Position numbers and translations under genes: made by a program
Assembly: GCA_046153875.1 (NCBI GenBank)
Contig: JBJXFE010000030.1
Coordinates: 1 to 62,432 of the forward strand
Source: JBJXFE01 sp046153875
GTDB taxonomy: Bacteria > Planctomycetota > Phycisphaerae > Phycisphaerales > UBA1924
Length of the DNA: 62,432 nt
Reading direction: 5' to 3'
Notes under the pieces: generated by a model
Seen by the model: the letters and a program-made list of their open reading frames with translations, nothing else
Databases searched by the model: none
What the model was told of the DNA's origin: nothing
In this document: positions 6,906-15,900 of the stretch, piece after piece
How positions within the stretch are numbered: position 1 is the first letter of the stretch
Layout: the number at the start of each line of letters is the position of its first letter

Positions 6906-9900
6906 GTGCATCGCTCGATCATCGCGCGCTCTATGGCCGCGGCACTCGCCGCCTGCATCATCGCCCCCGCGTTCGCCCAGATCGCGGGCGACGACCCGGC
7001 GCTTCGCCCGTACTACACGGGCAACGGCCTGCTTCAGCGCGGCATGAACGAGCTGGCCGCGACCGAGTACCGGCAGTTCCTCCAGGACAACGCCCGGCAC
7101 GAGAAGGCACCGCTGGCCCGCTACGGCCTGGCCGTAGCGCTGTTCCGCATCAAGGACCACGCGGGCGCGGAGAAGGAGCTTCGGCCGCTCGTCGAGCTCG
7201 ACGACTTCGAGTTCGCGCCCGAGGCCCGCGTGATGCTCGGGCAGTGCCTGCTGGCGGCGGGGCGACCCGGGGACGCGATCGAGCCGCTGGAGGAAGTGGC
7301 GAACGACCACGCCGACCACGACCTGGCGGATGACGCCGCCGCGCTCCGGGTCGAGGCGCTCTCTCGCGCCGGGCGGCATAAGGACGCGGTGCGCGCGGCC
7401 GACGAACTCGCCGAGCGCTGGCCCGCAAGCCCGCTGCTCGCGCGGGCCGAGCTCTTCGCGGCGTCGTCGATGATGGCCGACGGCGCGTTCGCCGCCGCGT
7501 CGGAGCGCCTCGCGGCGGTGCTGAAGCGCTCGCCCGAATCGGAGCTCGCGCCGCGGGCCACGCTGCTGCTCGGACAGGCGATGCACCGCGCGGGCAAACC
7601 CGACCAGGCCCGCCCGCACTACGAGGCCGTTCTCAAGGGCGGCGACGACGCGCTCGTGCCCGACGCGCTGCTCGGGCTCGGCGCGCTCCACCTGGAGCAG
7701 GGTCGCCCTCGCGACGCCGGCCAGACCCTCGACCGGCTTATCGAGACCTACCCGAAGAGCGCGCTGCTGACCGATGCGCGGCTGCGCCGGGCCCGGGCGT
7801 GGTTCGACACGGGCGACTTCGACCAGGCGTCGAAGCTGCTCCTGATCGTCGAGAAGGACACGAAGGGCGAGAGCGACGAGGCCGCGTACTGGCTCGCCAA
7901 GTGCGAGCTGCGCACGGAGAAGGCGGAAGCCTCGGCCCAGCGTCTGGCCGCGGCGATCAACCGCTTCCCCGAGAGCCGCCTCCAACCAGAAATGCACTAC
8001 GACCGGGCGGTCGCGCTCCTGCGGGCGGGGCAGGCGGGCGAAGCCCATGCCGCGCTCGCTGAGTTCCGTGAGCGCTTCGCCGATCACTCGCTGACGCCCG
8101 ACGCCGTTCACCTCTCCGCTTCGATCGCGCACCAAGAGGGTGACCACGCGGCGTGCCTCACCGACGCCGAGGAGTTTCTGACGAAGTTCCCGGCACACGC
8201 GGCCGCCCCCGCCGTCGAGTTCCTCGCGGCCGAGAGCACGCTGCTCTCGGGCGATGATGAGGGTGCGGCGAAGGCGTACACGCGGTTCCTGGCGAAGCGC
8301 GAGGGCGACCCGCGCGTCGAGAGGGCGGCGTTCAGGCTCGGCGCGGTGCTGCACCGGCTCGGGCGCGGCGACGAGGCCCGCCTTCACCTGGAGCGCGTGG
8401 CCCGCGGGAAGCAGACCCGCGAGGAGTTCCGCCCCGCGCTTCTTCTCCTGGGTGACCTGTCCTTCGCGGCGGGCGACTGGGCCGACGCCGAGCGGCGTCT
8501 GGCGGACTACACGTCGCTGGACCCTTCGGCGGCGGGCGCGGACGACGCGCTGCTGAAACTGGGTCTGTCGCGGGCGCGCCAGGATCGGCCCGCCGACGCG
8601 CTGGCGTGCTTCGACGATCTCCTGGCCCGTTTCAAGGACAGCCCGCACCGGCTCCAGGCGACGTTCGAGCGCGGGCAGGCTCTTGTGGCGCTCAAGCGGA
8701 CCGACGACGCGGCCGCCTCCTTCGAGCGCGTGCTGGCGGACGGCGACGATTCGCGCTTCGCGGCCTACGCCCACAATCACCTCGGCGCGATCGTCTCCGC
8801 GAAGGGGGACAAGCAGGCCGCCGCGGAACACTTCGCCATGGCCGCCGCGCTCGGCGAGGGGACCGACCTGGAGGCCGACGCGCTCTTCGAGCAGGCGCGT
8901 TCGCTCGCCGCGGCGGGGCAGCACGACGGGGCCGCCGCGACCTACGCCGTCCTCCTCCGCGAGTTTCCATCGCACCGCCTCGCGCCGGAGTCGGCGGCGC
9001 GGTTCGCGATCTCGACGTCTCGCCAGGACAAGCACGCCGAGGCCCTCGCCGCGATCGTCGATGCCGAGAAGAAGCACGCGGCGGCGCTGCCCGCGCCCCT
9101 GCGCGACAGCCTGGCCTACGAGAAGGCCTGGTGCCTGCGAAAGCTCGGCCGCGGCGAAGAGGCCGCACCGATCTGCCGTGAACTGATGGCCCGCGCCGAG
9201 CCCACGCTCAAGGCCTACGCCGCCGTGGACCTGGCGGAACTCGAAGCCGAGGCCGGGCGACACGCGCCCGCCGCGGAAATCCTCCGCACCGTGCTCGCCG
9301 GCAAGCCGCCCCCGGACGTCGCCCGTCGCGGCACCTACCAGCTCGGCGTGTGCGCCTTCCGCACCGAGAAGTTCGAAGAGGCCGCGACGATGATGCAGCG
9401 GTTCCTCGAAGCCCCGGCCCCAGCGAACAACGCCGCGGATGCCGCGCTGACCGCCTCAGCGTCGCTCGTCGCGGGCGAATCGTGCCTGAAGCTCGGCCGG
9501 CACAAGCAGGCCGCGGAGCACCTCAAGCGCGTCGTGGACGGGCACCCGAAAGACCCGACACGACCCACGGCGCTCCTGCGGCTCGGCGAGGCGCAGGCGG
9601 TCCTGCAGCTCTGGGCCGAAAGCGAGAAAACGTTCGGCACCTACCTGACGGAGTTCGGCTCAGCGGACCTGTGGTTCCAGGCGAAGTTCGGGGCCGGATG
9701 GGCGATGGAGAACCAGGGACGGATCGACGACGCGGTGAAGGCGTACCGCGAGGTCGTCGATCGCCACCAGGGTCCCACCGCGGCCCGCGCCCAGTTCCAG
9801 GTCGGCGAGTGCCTCTTCGCCAAGAAGGAGTACGAGACCGCCGCGCGCGAACTGCTGAAGGTGGACATCCTGTACGACTACCCCGAGTGGTCCGCGGCCG

Positions 9901-10061
9901 CCCTGTACGAGGCCGGGCGGTGCTTCGAGTCCATGAACGACCTGGACAACGCCCGAAAGCAGTATGAACTGGTCCGCGCGCAGCACGGGCAGACGCGCTG
10001 GGCATCGCTAGCGGGCGAGCGGCTGACCGCCACGAAGACCAAGCCCGTCCCCGGCCGCTGA
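6906..10061 (+). CDS. Secreted TPR-repeat protein, CpoB/YbgF-like partner of the Tol-like system
   Basis: 1051 residues starting at a GTG with a strong ribosome site. Residues 1-24 form a signal peptide ending APAFA-Q. The rest is a near-continuous array of about 34-residue helical repeats of TPR type, with recurring patterns such as 'LLGLGALHLEQGRPRDAGQTLDRLIETYP' broken across repeats, indicating a periplasmic solenoid. No catalytic motif is seen. It precedes tolQ/exbB-like and tolR/exbD-like genes by 36 bp, in the position that ybgF/cpoB-type TPR genes take in some energised envelope systems, although in proteobacterial tol operons cpoB comes last. It probably acts as a periplasmic scaffold that contacts the energised complex. 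The size is four times that of CpoB. Confidence 0.8.
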   Translation: MHRSIIARSMAAALAACIIAPAFAQIAGDDPALRPYYTGNGLLQRGMNELAATEYRQFLQDNARHEKAPLARYGLAVALFRIKDHAGAEKELRPLVELDDFEFAPEARVMLGQCLLAAGRPGDAIEPLEEVANDHADHDLADDAAALRVEALSRAGRHKDAVRAADELAERWPASPLLARAELFAASSMMADGAFAAASERLAAVLKRSPESELAPRATLLLGQAMHRAGKPDQARPHYEAVLKGGDDALVPDALLGLGALHLEQGRPRDAGQTLDRLIETYPKSALLTDARLRRARAWFDTGDFDQASKLLLIVEKDTKGESDEAAYWLAKCELRTEKAEASAQRLAAAINRFPESRLQPEMHYDRAVALLRAGQAGEAHAALAEFRERFADHSLTPDAVHLSASIAHQEGDHAACLTDAEEFLTKFPAHAAAPAVEFLAAESTLLSGDDEGAAKAYTRFLAKREGDPRVERAAFRLGAVLHRLGRGDEARLHLERVARGKQTREEFRPALLLLGDLSFAAGDWADAERRLADYTSLDPSAAGADDALLKLGLSRARQDRPADALACFDDLLARFKDSPHRLQATFERGQALVALKRTDDAAASFERVLADGDDSRFAAYAHNHLGAIVSAKGDKQAAAEHFAMAAALGEGTDLEADALFEQARSLAAAGQHDGAAATYAVLLREFPSHRLAPESAARFAISTSRQDKHAEALAAIVDAEKKHAAALPAPLRDSLAYEKAWCLRKLGRGEEAAPICRELMARAEPTLKAYAAVDLAELEAEAGRHAPAAEILRTVLAGKPPPDVARRGTYQLGVCAFRTEKFEEAATMMQRFLEAPAPANNAADAALTASASLVAGESCLKLGRHKQAAEHLKRVVDGHPKDPTRPTALLRLGEAQAVLQLWAESEKTFGTYLTEFGSADLWFQAKFGAGWAMENQGRIDDAVKAYREVVDRHQGPTAARAQFQVGECLFAKKEYETAARELLKVDILYDYPEWSAAALYEAGRCFESMNDLDNARKQYELVRAQHGQTRWASLAGERLTATKTKPVPGR

Positions 10062-10097
10062 ACCTTCCGCGCACGCGGACGATCAGGAGTTCTGCCG

Positions 10098-10961
10098 ATG
10101 TCATGGTTTGACGTTGCATCCAGCCTTGCGTTCGGAACGCTGGCCCAGGTGACCACGGGTCAACCGCTCGCGGGACAACCCACGGGCGGGCCGCCCGTGG
10201 TGCAGGGCGCGCAGCTCGAATCCGTCTGGGACTTCGTCGTCAAGGGCGGGCCGACGATGGTCGCCATCGGCGCGTGCTCGCTGGTGGCGGTCACGGTGAT
10301 CGTCGAGCGACTGGTGGTTCTCCGCCGGCGCGCGATCATCCCCGCGGGGTTCGTCGAGGGTCTGCTCGCCCTCGCCGCCGACCGCGACAAGGCACTGGCG
10401 TACTGCGATGCGAGCGGCTCACCCGCGGCCCGTGTGCTGCGCGCGGCGATCGCCCGGCGCGGCGAGCCGATCGAGCGCGTCGAGAAGGCCGTCGGGGAGG
10501 TCGGGCGCCGCGAGTTGATCCGGATGCGCCACCGCATGCGGGTCATGGGCGCCCTGCCGCAGGTCTCGACGATGCTGGGCCTGCTCGGCACGATCTTCGG
10601 GATGATCAAGACTTTCCAGGCCGTCGCCGCCTCGGGCCAGGCCCTGGGCAAGACCGAGCTGCTGGCCAAGGGCATCTTCGAGGCGTGGACGTGCACGGCC
10701 GCGGGGTTGCTGGTCGCCATCCCGGTGCTCGTCGCGTACCACGCGCTGATGGGCCGGATCGACGCGCGGCTCGTGGACCTGGACCGGCTCGCGGAGGACT
10801 GGGTGTCGCGGGAAGAAGGGCGCGAACGAGTGGCCGACGCGATCGCGCAGGCCTCGGCGCCGGCCCCGCTGCCCGCGGCACGGCGCGCTGCGACCGCGCC
10901 GAGCCCCCATACCGCCGCATCGACCCCGATCCCGCCCGTCGCCACAACCGAGCCCGCGTGA
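10098..10961 (+). CDS. MotA/TolQ/ExbB-family proton channel protein
   Basis: 287 residues; AGGAG lies 8 bp before the ATG. Three membrane helices fit the family: about 52-74, 153-177 and 194-216. The second contains the family hallmark 'LGLLGTIFGMI' with T165, and T200 lies at the start of the third; equivalent threonines face the proton path in ExbB/TolQ. The cytoplasmic loop between helices one and two has the usual length. The C-terminal 60 residues are Ala/Pro-rich and not conserved. With the downstream ExbD-like subunit it would form the proton-driven inner membrane motor that powers an envelope-spanning partner. The neighbouring PD40 protein points to Tol-like rather than TonB-like use. 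The long N-terminal segment before helix one may be a second signal-like region. Confidence 0.9.
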   Translation: MSWFDVASSLAFGTLAQVTTGQPLAGQPTGGPPVVQGAQLESVWDFVVKGGPTMVAIGACSLVAVTVIVERLVVLRRRAIIPAGFVEGLLALAADRDKALAYCDASGSPAARVLRAAIARRGEPIERVEKAVGEVGRRELIRMRHRMRVMGALPQVSTMLGLLGTIFGMIKTFQAVAASGQALGKTELLAKGIFEAWTCTAAGLLVAIPVLVAYHALMGRIDARLVDLDRLAEDWVSREEGRERVADAIAQASAPAPLPAARRAATAPSPHTAASTPIPPVATTEPA

Positions 10962-10992
10962 GAGCCGAGGACCGACCCGCAAGGACCACGGG

Positions 10993-11403
10993 ATGATCAT
11001 CAACGACTCCGACGCGGAATCCGGCATCCACATCGACTTCGTGCCGATGGTGGACGTCCTGTTCAACCTCCTGATCTTCTTTCTCCTCGCGACCACGATC
11101 GCGCAGGTGGAGCGGGAGATGCAGGTCGCCCTGCCGTTCGCTCGCTCCGGCGCGCCGATCAGCGCGGCCCTCCGCGAGCTCGTCATCAACGTGGACGCGC
11201 AGGGCGTGCTCTACGTCTCGGGCCGCCGCATGGACCCCGAGGACCTCCGCTCGATCATCACCGAGGCCGTCGCCGCCAACCCGGACCAGAAGGTCACCGT
11301 CCGCGGTGACCGCACGACGGCGTACGAGCACATCGTGCGCGTCCTCGACATCTGCAAGGAATGCAAGGTCCAGCAACCGTACCTCGACACGGTGCTGGAG
11401 TAA
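10993..11403 (+). CDS. ExbD/TolR-family biopolymer transport protein
   Basis: 136 residues, normal family length. A short cytoplasmic N-terminus leads to a single membrane helix at about 19-40. D21 in 'VPMVDVLFNLLIFF' aligns with the protonatable aspartate of ExbD (D25) and TolR (D23). The remaining 95 residues form the periplasmic domain, with the typical 'ELVINVDAQGVLYVSGRRMDPEDL' pattern and a basic 'DRTTAYEHIVRVLDICK' helix. It starts 31 bp after the TolQ/ExbB-like gene and ends 29 bp before the PD40 gene, so the three are co-transcribed. It is expected to form a dimer inside the pentameric channel and transmit force to the periplasm. Confidence 0.92.
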   Translation: MIINDSDAESGIHIDFVPMVDVLFNLLIFFLLATTIAQVEREMQVALPFARSGAPISAALRELVINVDAQGVLYVSGRRMDPEDLRSIITEAVAANPDQKVTVRGDRTTAYEHIVRVLDICKECKVQQPYLDTVLE

Positions 11404-11432
11404 GCCCGCCCCGGCCGCAACCGAGCCCACGC

Positions 11433-14400
11433 ATGGCACGCTTCATCCGCAACACACTGCTCACGCTCGGGCTGATCGGCGCGATCATCGCCGGCGCCGC
11501 GCTGTGGCACACGCGCGAGCGCCTGAGCTGGTTCTACACCGACGCGGACACGATCCGCAGGGCGACCGCGGACGCGCCGGCACGCGACGTCCTCTGGCAA
11601 CCCGCCGCCCGCCTGCCCGACCTGAGCGGCGAAGGCGAGGAGTACGAACCGCGCCTCAGCGAGGACGGGCTGACCCTCTTCTTCGTCCGCGGCAAGGCCG
11701 GTGGCGGCGCGGACATCTGGACCGCGGCCCGCACCCGCCGCGCCGACGAGCAGGGCTGGACCGATCCGCAGCCTTTGTCGGCCGTCAACTCCAGCACCGA
11801 CGACCTGGGCCCCGAACCCTCCGCCGACGGTTCCTCGCTCTATTTTTACAGCGACCGTCCGGGCGGGCTCGGTGGGTACGACCTGTGGGTCTCGCGGCGC
11901 GGGCCCGACGGCTGGGAGCAGCCGACCAACCTCGGGGCGGCCGTCAACTCCCCGTCGAACGACTACGGCCCGGCCCTGACGCCGGACGGCGGCACGCTGT
12001 ACTTCGCGTCCAACCGGCTCCGCCCGGGCGAGCCCGCGCCAAACCAGGATCGCTGGCCCGCGACGGTCCGCGAGCTGCACCAGGCACGCGACTACGACCT
12101 CTACGCCTCCGCGATCACCGGGCGCGAGCCGGACGACGCGGCACGGCTCGACGCACTCTCCACGGCGAACAACGAGGGCTCGCCCGCCGTCAGCCCGTTC
12201 GGCGACTTCCTGTACTTCTCCTCCGACCGCGCGGGCGGGCTCGGCGGGTTTGACCTGTGGCGCTCGCGGCGGCTCCGGGGCGCGCACGAGCCCGCGGAGA
12301 ACCTGGGCGACGCGGTGAACTCCGCGGCGAACGACCTCGACCCTGCGCCCGGTCTGGGCGGGTTTTCGCTGACGTTCAGTTCCAACAGGCCGCGCGAGGC
12401 CGCGGGCCGACCGCGCGAGGCCGTGAGCGAAGTCGAGCCGGACGCGCCGACCCCCGAGCCTCTCGCGGAATCCGGTGAGCCGGCCGCCCCGCACGACTAC
12501 GACCTGTACCGCAGCTACTCGCGCGAGGTCTTCCGCGAGCACGAGACGACGCGGGCCACGATCGACTGGGCGTGGCTTCTGCCTCGCCTCTGGTGGCTGC
12601 TGCTCGCGGCGACGCTCGCGCTGATCGCGTGGCTGCTGTGGAAGGCCCGCCGCTCGGATCGGCTCGGCAAGCTCAGCCTGATCGCCAAGTGCCTGCTCGC
12701 GTCGGCTCTCATCCACGCCCTGATCCTGCTCTGCAGCGCGTTCTGGTATGTCGGCAACTCGCTCGACGGGTGGTTCCGCCCCGCGGGCGGGACGCGCATC
12801 GCCATCGAGCGGGCCGCCGGCGGCGGCGACATCGCGTCGCAGATCCGCGGTGCCTTGACTGAGCTGGCCGTCGAGCCGATGGCGCAGACCGAGACCGTCC
12901 GGCTGGCGTCGTTCTCCGAGGAGACCCCGCCGCAGGCCGCCGGCGTCGAGTTCGACGTGGCCCAGGCCCGGCCGACGATCGAAGTCGATCGCCAGACCGC
13001 CGCGGGTTCCGACGCGCCCACGCCCGACGCGCCCGAGGTCGGCGTGCGCGAAGCGGACCTGCCGCGGGACGACCCCGCAGAGGTCCAGACGCCCGCCCCG
13101 GCGCCGCGCGCCGTCGCACGCGAATCCGCGGTCGCGCTCTCGGCCGAATCGCTCACGTCGCCCGAGTCGCAGCGGGCCGCGAGCCCTGAGACCACGACGA
13201 GCCGGGCGCGCACGGCCGCCCTCACGCCCGAAGACTCTCCTGCGCCATCGCACACGGACTCGATCGCCGAGGCCGCCGCCGTGTCGGACGCCCAGAACAC
13301 GCCCGCGCCCGCGGCCGCGATCGCCGCCGGGCCCGAGAGCGAGTTGAACGACGACCTCGCGCTGGCGGCGCCGGCCGCGGGTGCGCGGCTGGCGCGGAGC
13401 GAAGCCGCGCCAAGCGTCTCCACCGCGAGCGCGGAGTCGGCACCGACCAGGCCCGAGGGTCTTTCTGATCGCCCGCCCTCTGCCGCGAGCGCGGCGATCG
13501 CACCCGCCGCCAGCGCCGCCCGTCCCGGACCGTCGCTCGCCGCCGCGGATCCGACCTCGGTCCGCGAGGCCGCCCCCGTGGGGATGAGCGCCGCGCCCGC
13601 GAGCAACGCAGCGGCACTCGCTTCACCCGCGCCTTCGAACTTCGCGACCCCGGCCGCGCCGCGCGGCAGCGCGACCGGCGAAGCGGCTCCATCCGCGGGG
13701 CTCGCCCGTTCGGCTGCTCTTCAAGCACCGACGGCGGCCGAACCCGCATCCGGACCCGGCGCACCAGCCCGTGTCGACACCCCCCGCGCGCATGCCGCCG
13801 CGTCGTCCACGCTCGCGTCGGCCCCGTCCGCCGCTGACACCGCGCCCGCGCTGGGCGAACTGGATTCGGAGCCGACACGCCAGGCAACGGCGTTGGGCGC
13901 GCAGACAGCGACGACTCCACTCGCCACGCCGGCTGCACCGCACGGCTCATCAACCGCGGAGCCCGCGCCGTCGGCTGGACTCGCAAGGTCCACAGCAGCT
14001 CAAGCGCCCACGACCGCCGAAGGCGCCCCGGCGCCGGGCGCTGCCGCCCGGGTGGACGCTCCACGTTCACAGGCAGCGTCGTCATCCACGCTCGCGGCCG
14101 CCCCGGCACCCGATGACGCAGCCCCGGCGCGGGGCGGACTGTCGCCCGCCCCGCCGACCAGCACCTCCGCACTAACCGCGCCGGCATCGACCTCGCCGAT
14201 GGCCACGCCCGCGGCACCGCGGGGCACAGCTTCGAACGAGCCCGCGCCGTCGGCAGGACTCGCGCGTTCCGCGGCGCTCCAGGCCCCGACCGCCGCCGAG
14301 ATCGCCCCCGCCTCTGGCGCGTCCGCCCGCGTTGACGCGCCACGATCGCAATCCGCCCCGTCATCCACGCTCGCCGCCGAGCCGACCGCGACGGACTCCA

Positions 14401-15803
14401 CCCCGGCGGCAGGCGGACGTCATATCGCTCCCGCGACAAACGCTACGGCTCTGGCCGCGCCCGCCACAACGGTCGTCGCGATGCCCGACACGGACCGCCC
14501 CGCCGCCGGGCGCACCCCCGAGCCCGAAGCCGACCGCCTCGTCGGGCTGGCCCGGGCCCCCGGGCCCCGGGCTCCTTCGCCCACCCAGAGCACCCCGGTG
14601 TCGGGCTCGCCCGCACGGGTCGCCGCCCCGCGCACGGAGGCCGCTGCGTCGTCCACGCTCGCCGCCGAACCGATCGCCGCCGACGCCGCGCCTGGGCTCG
14701 CCTCCTTGTCTTCGACGACGGGCGTCCGGCCCGAACTCGATGCGCTCGGCCCACCTGATGTCGCGCTCGGCCTGCCCCGCTCGGCCTCGTCAACGCCGCG
14801 CGAGATTTCACGCGACAGCGCGACCCCGGGCCTGTCGCTCGCGTCCTCCGAGTCCCGTGCCTTGTCGCGTGACGACGCCGCCCCGGCGCGCCCGGCCGCG
14901 GCCCTCCTCACGCCCGACGCGATGAACGCAACCGCCCGGTCCGCGCTGCGCCCGATAGACGCCGGCGCCCTCCCCGCCCGCGACGCCGACCCGCGACGCC
15001 CGGACGCCCCGGGCGTCGCCCTGGGCGGCTCGCCGATCCAGCCGCTCGCGGACGCGATCGCTCTGCGCACGCCCGGCGAGACGGAGCCCCCGGCCGCGGC
15101 CGTGCGCAGCCCCTCGGGCACGCTCAGCGGGCTGGTCCTCGACGCCGTGACCAACGAACCCCTGGGCGACGCGACGGTGCGACTCGACCTGCCCGAAGGC
15201 GGGTCGCAGGTGGTCCAGACCGGGCCGGACGGGGTCTACACCATCACCGCGGCGGCGCTGCCCGATCACGTCGCGGTCTCCGCCTCGCGCGACGGGTACA
15301 CGCCCGACTCGGCCGACTTCGCCGCGACCGACCTCGGGCTTGGTCTGCGCCACGATTTCCGCCTCACGCCCACGGACCGCGGCGTGATCGCGCTCGAGGA
15401 CGACCCGCAGGTGCACCACCTCGGCGACGACGACTTCGAGGGGCGGATCAACAGCCAGTTCCAGAAGCCCAGCGAGGGGTTGCTCTACGAGAACACGATC
15501 AGGCTCGGCGCGGACCAGATACCGCCGCGCGTCGTCCGTGCGGAGATCGTCATGCTCGCGAAGGGCACGCAGGGCGCCAACGAGATTCGGATCAACGGCC
15601 GGCTGGTCGACGAGCGCCTCACCGGCTCGCCGCGCGACGGGTCGTTCGGCGTGTTCCGCGTCCGCTTCCCGGCGGAGTGGCTCGTCACGGGTGAGAACAC
15701 GGTGACCATCCGCAGCGTCCGCGGCGCCGTGGACTACGACGACTTCGAGTTCGTCAACGTGCGCGTGCGAACGGCACGGCGTTCCGCACGCCCGGCGCTC
15801 TGA
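11433..15803 (+). CDS. Composite PD40 (TolB-like) / membrane / repeat-linker / CarboxypepD_reg-like protein
   Basis: 1456 residues from the ATG at 11433, 29 bp after the ExbD-like stop; an upstream in-frame start would overlap that gene. Order of parts: a membrane helix (5-25); about five PD40/TolB-type propeller blades (70-360) with repeated 'PSADG.LYFYSDRPGG.GGYDLW' phrasing; two membrane helices (379-404, 416-441); about 760 residues of Ala/Ser/Pro-rich linker that includes a 93-residue tandem repeat; a carboxypeptidase-regulatory-like beta-sandwich (1227-1310, 'LSGLVLDAVTNEPLGDATVRL'); and a final beta-rich domain (1315-1456). If the N-terminus is cytoplasmic, both the propeller and the linker/C-terminus are periplasmic. 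This merges features of TolB (propeller) and TolA/TonB (anchored long arm with end domain). The function is inferred from the neighbouring motor genes. Confidence 0.75.
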   Translation: MARFIRNTLLTLGLIGAIIAGAALWHTRERLSWFYTDADTIRRATADAPARDVLWQPAARLPDLSGEGEEYEPRLSEDGLTLFFVRGKAGGGADIWTAARTRRADEQGWTDPQPLSAVNSSTDDLGPEPSADGSSLYFYSDRPGGLGGYDLWVSRRGPDGWEQPTNLGAAVNSPSNDYGPALTPDGGTLYFASNRLRPGEPAPNQDRWPATVRELHQARDYDLYASAITGREPDDAARLDALSTANNEGSPAVSPFGDFLYFSSDRAGGLGGFDLWRSRRLRGAHEPAENLGDAVNSAANDLDPAPGLGGFSLTFSSNRPREAAGRPREAVSEVEPDAPTPEPLAESGEPAAPHDYDLYRSYSREVFREHETTRATIDWAWLLPRLWWLLLAATLALIAWLLWKARRSDRLGKLSLIAKCLLASALIHALILLCSAFWYVGNSLDGWFRPAGGTRIAIERAAGGGDIASQIRGALTELAVEPMAQTETVRLASFSEETPPQAAGVEFDVAQARPTIEVDRQTAAGSDAPTPDAPEVGVREADLPRDDPAEVQTPAPAPRAVARESAVALSAESLTSPESQRAASPETTTSRARTAALTPEDSPAPSHTDSIAEAAAVSDAQNTPAPAAAIAAGPESELNDDLALAAPAAGARLARSEAAPSVSTASAESAPTRPEGLSDRPPSAASAAIAPAASAARPGPSLAAADPTSVREAAPVGMSAAPASNAAALASPAPSNFATPAAPRGSATGEAAPSAGLARSAALQAPTAAEPASGPGAPARVDTPRAHAAASSTLASAPSAADTAPALGELDSEPTRQATALGAQTATTPLATPAAPHGSSTAEPAPSAGLARSTAAQAPTTAEGAPAPGAAARVDAPRSQAASSSTLAAAPAPDDAAPARGGLSPAPPTSTSALTAPASTSPMATPAAPRGTASNEPAPSAGLARSAALQAPTAAEIAPASGASARVDAPRSQSAPSSTLAAEPTATDSTPAAGGRHIAPATNATALAAPATTVVAMPDTDRPAAGRTPEPEADRLVGLARAPGPRAPSPTQSTPVSGSPARVAAPRTEAAASSTLAAEPIAADAAPGLASLSSTTGVRPELDALGPPDVALGLPRSASSTPREISRDSATPGLSLASSESRALSRDDAAPARPAAALLTPDAMNATARSALRPIDAGALPARDADPRRPDAPGVALGGSPIQPLADAIALRTPGETEPPAAAVRSPSGTLSGLVLDAVTNEPLGDATVRLDLPEGGSQVVQTGPDGVYTITAAALPDHVAVSASRDGYTPDSADFAATDLGLGLRHDFRLTPTDRGVIALEDDPQVHHLGDDDFEGRINSQFQKPSEGLLYENTIRLGADQIPPRVVRAEIVMLAKGTQGANEIRINGRLVDERLTGSPRDGSFGVFRVRFPAEWLVTGENTVTIRSVRGAVDYDDFEFVNVRVRTARRSARPAL
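13644..14759 (+). repeat. 93-residue (279-bp) tandem repeat inside the PD40 protein linker
   Basis: Units begin at 13644, 13923 and 14202, exactly 279 bp apart, each opening ATPAAP and containing PSAGLARS, ARVD-PR and SSTLA. A fourth, degraded unit follows from about 14481. Residues 738 to about 1109 of the protein. The constant period implies recent duplication with selection for length. Confidence 0.8.
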
Positions 15804-15840
15804 TGATTCGGCGCTGCCCCGCCGGGCATCGGCACGGAGC

Positions 15841-15871
15841 AAAAAAAAAACGGGGGCCGATTGCTCGGCCC
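15841..15871 (-). terminator. Rho-independent terminator of the exosortase substrate gene
   Basis: On the minus strand, GGGCCGA (15871-15865), a 4-nt loop and TCGGCCC (15860-15854) are followed by CCG and a run of ten T (15850-15841). It lies 30 bp past the stop codon of the gene at 15901. It also separates the two convergent transcription units. Confidence 0.8.
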
Positions 15872-15900
15872 AGGCGAAGTTCACTCGTGATGGTTGGTGA

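Noticed and set aside
6636..9263. 875-residue minus-strand open frame
   Set aside because: Antisense to the TPR gene; no recognisable motif or ribosome site.
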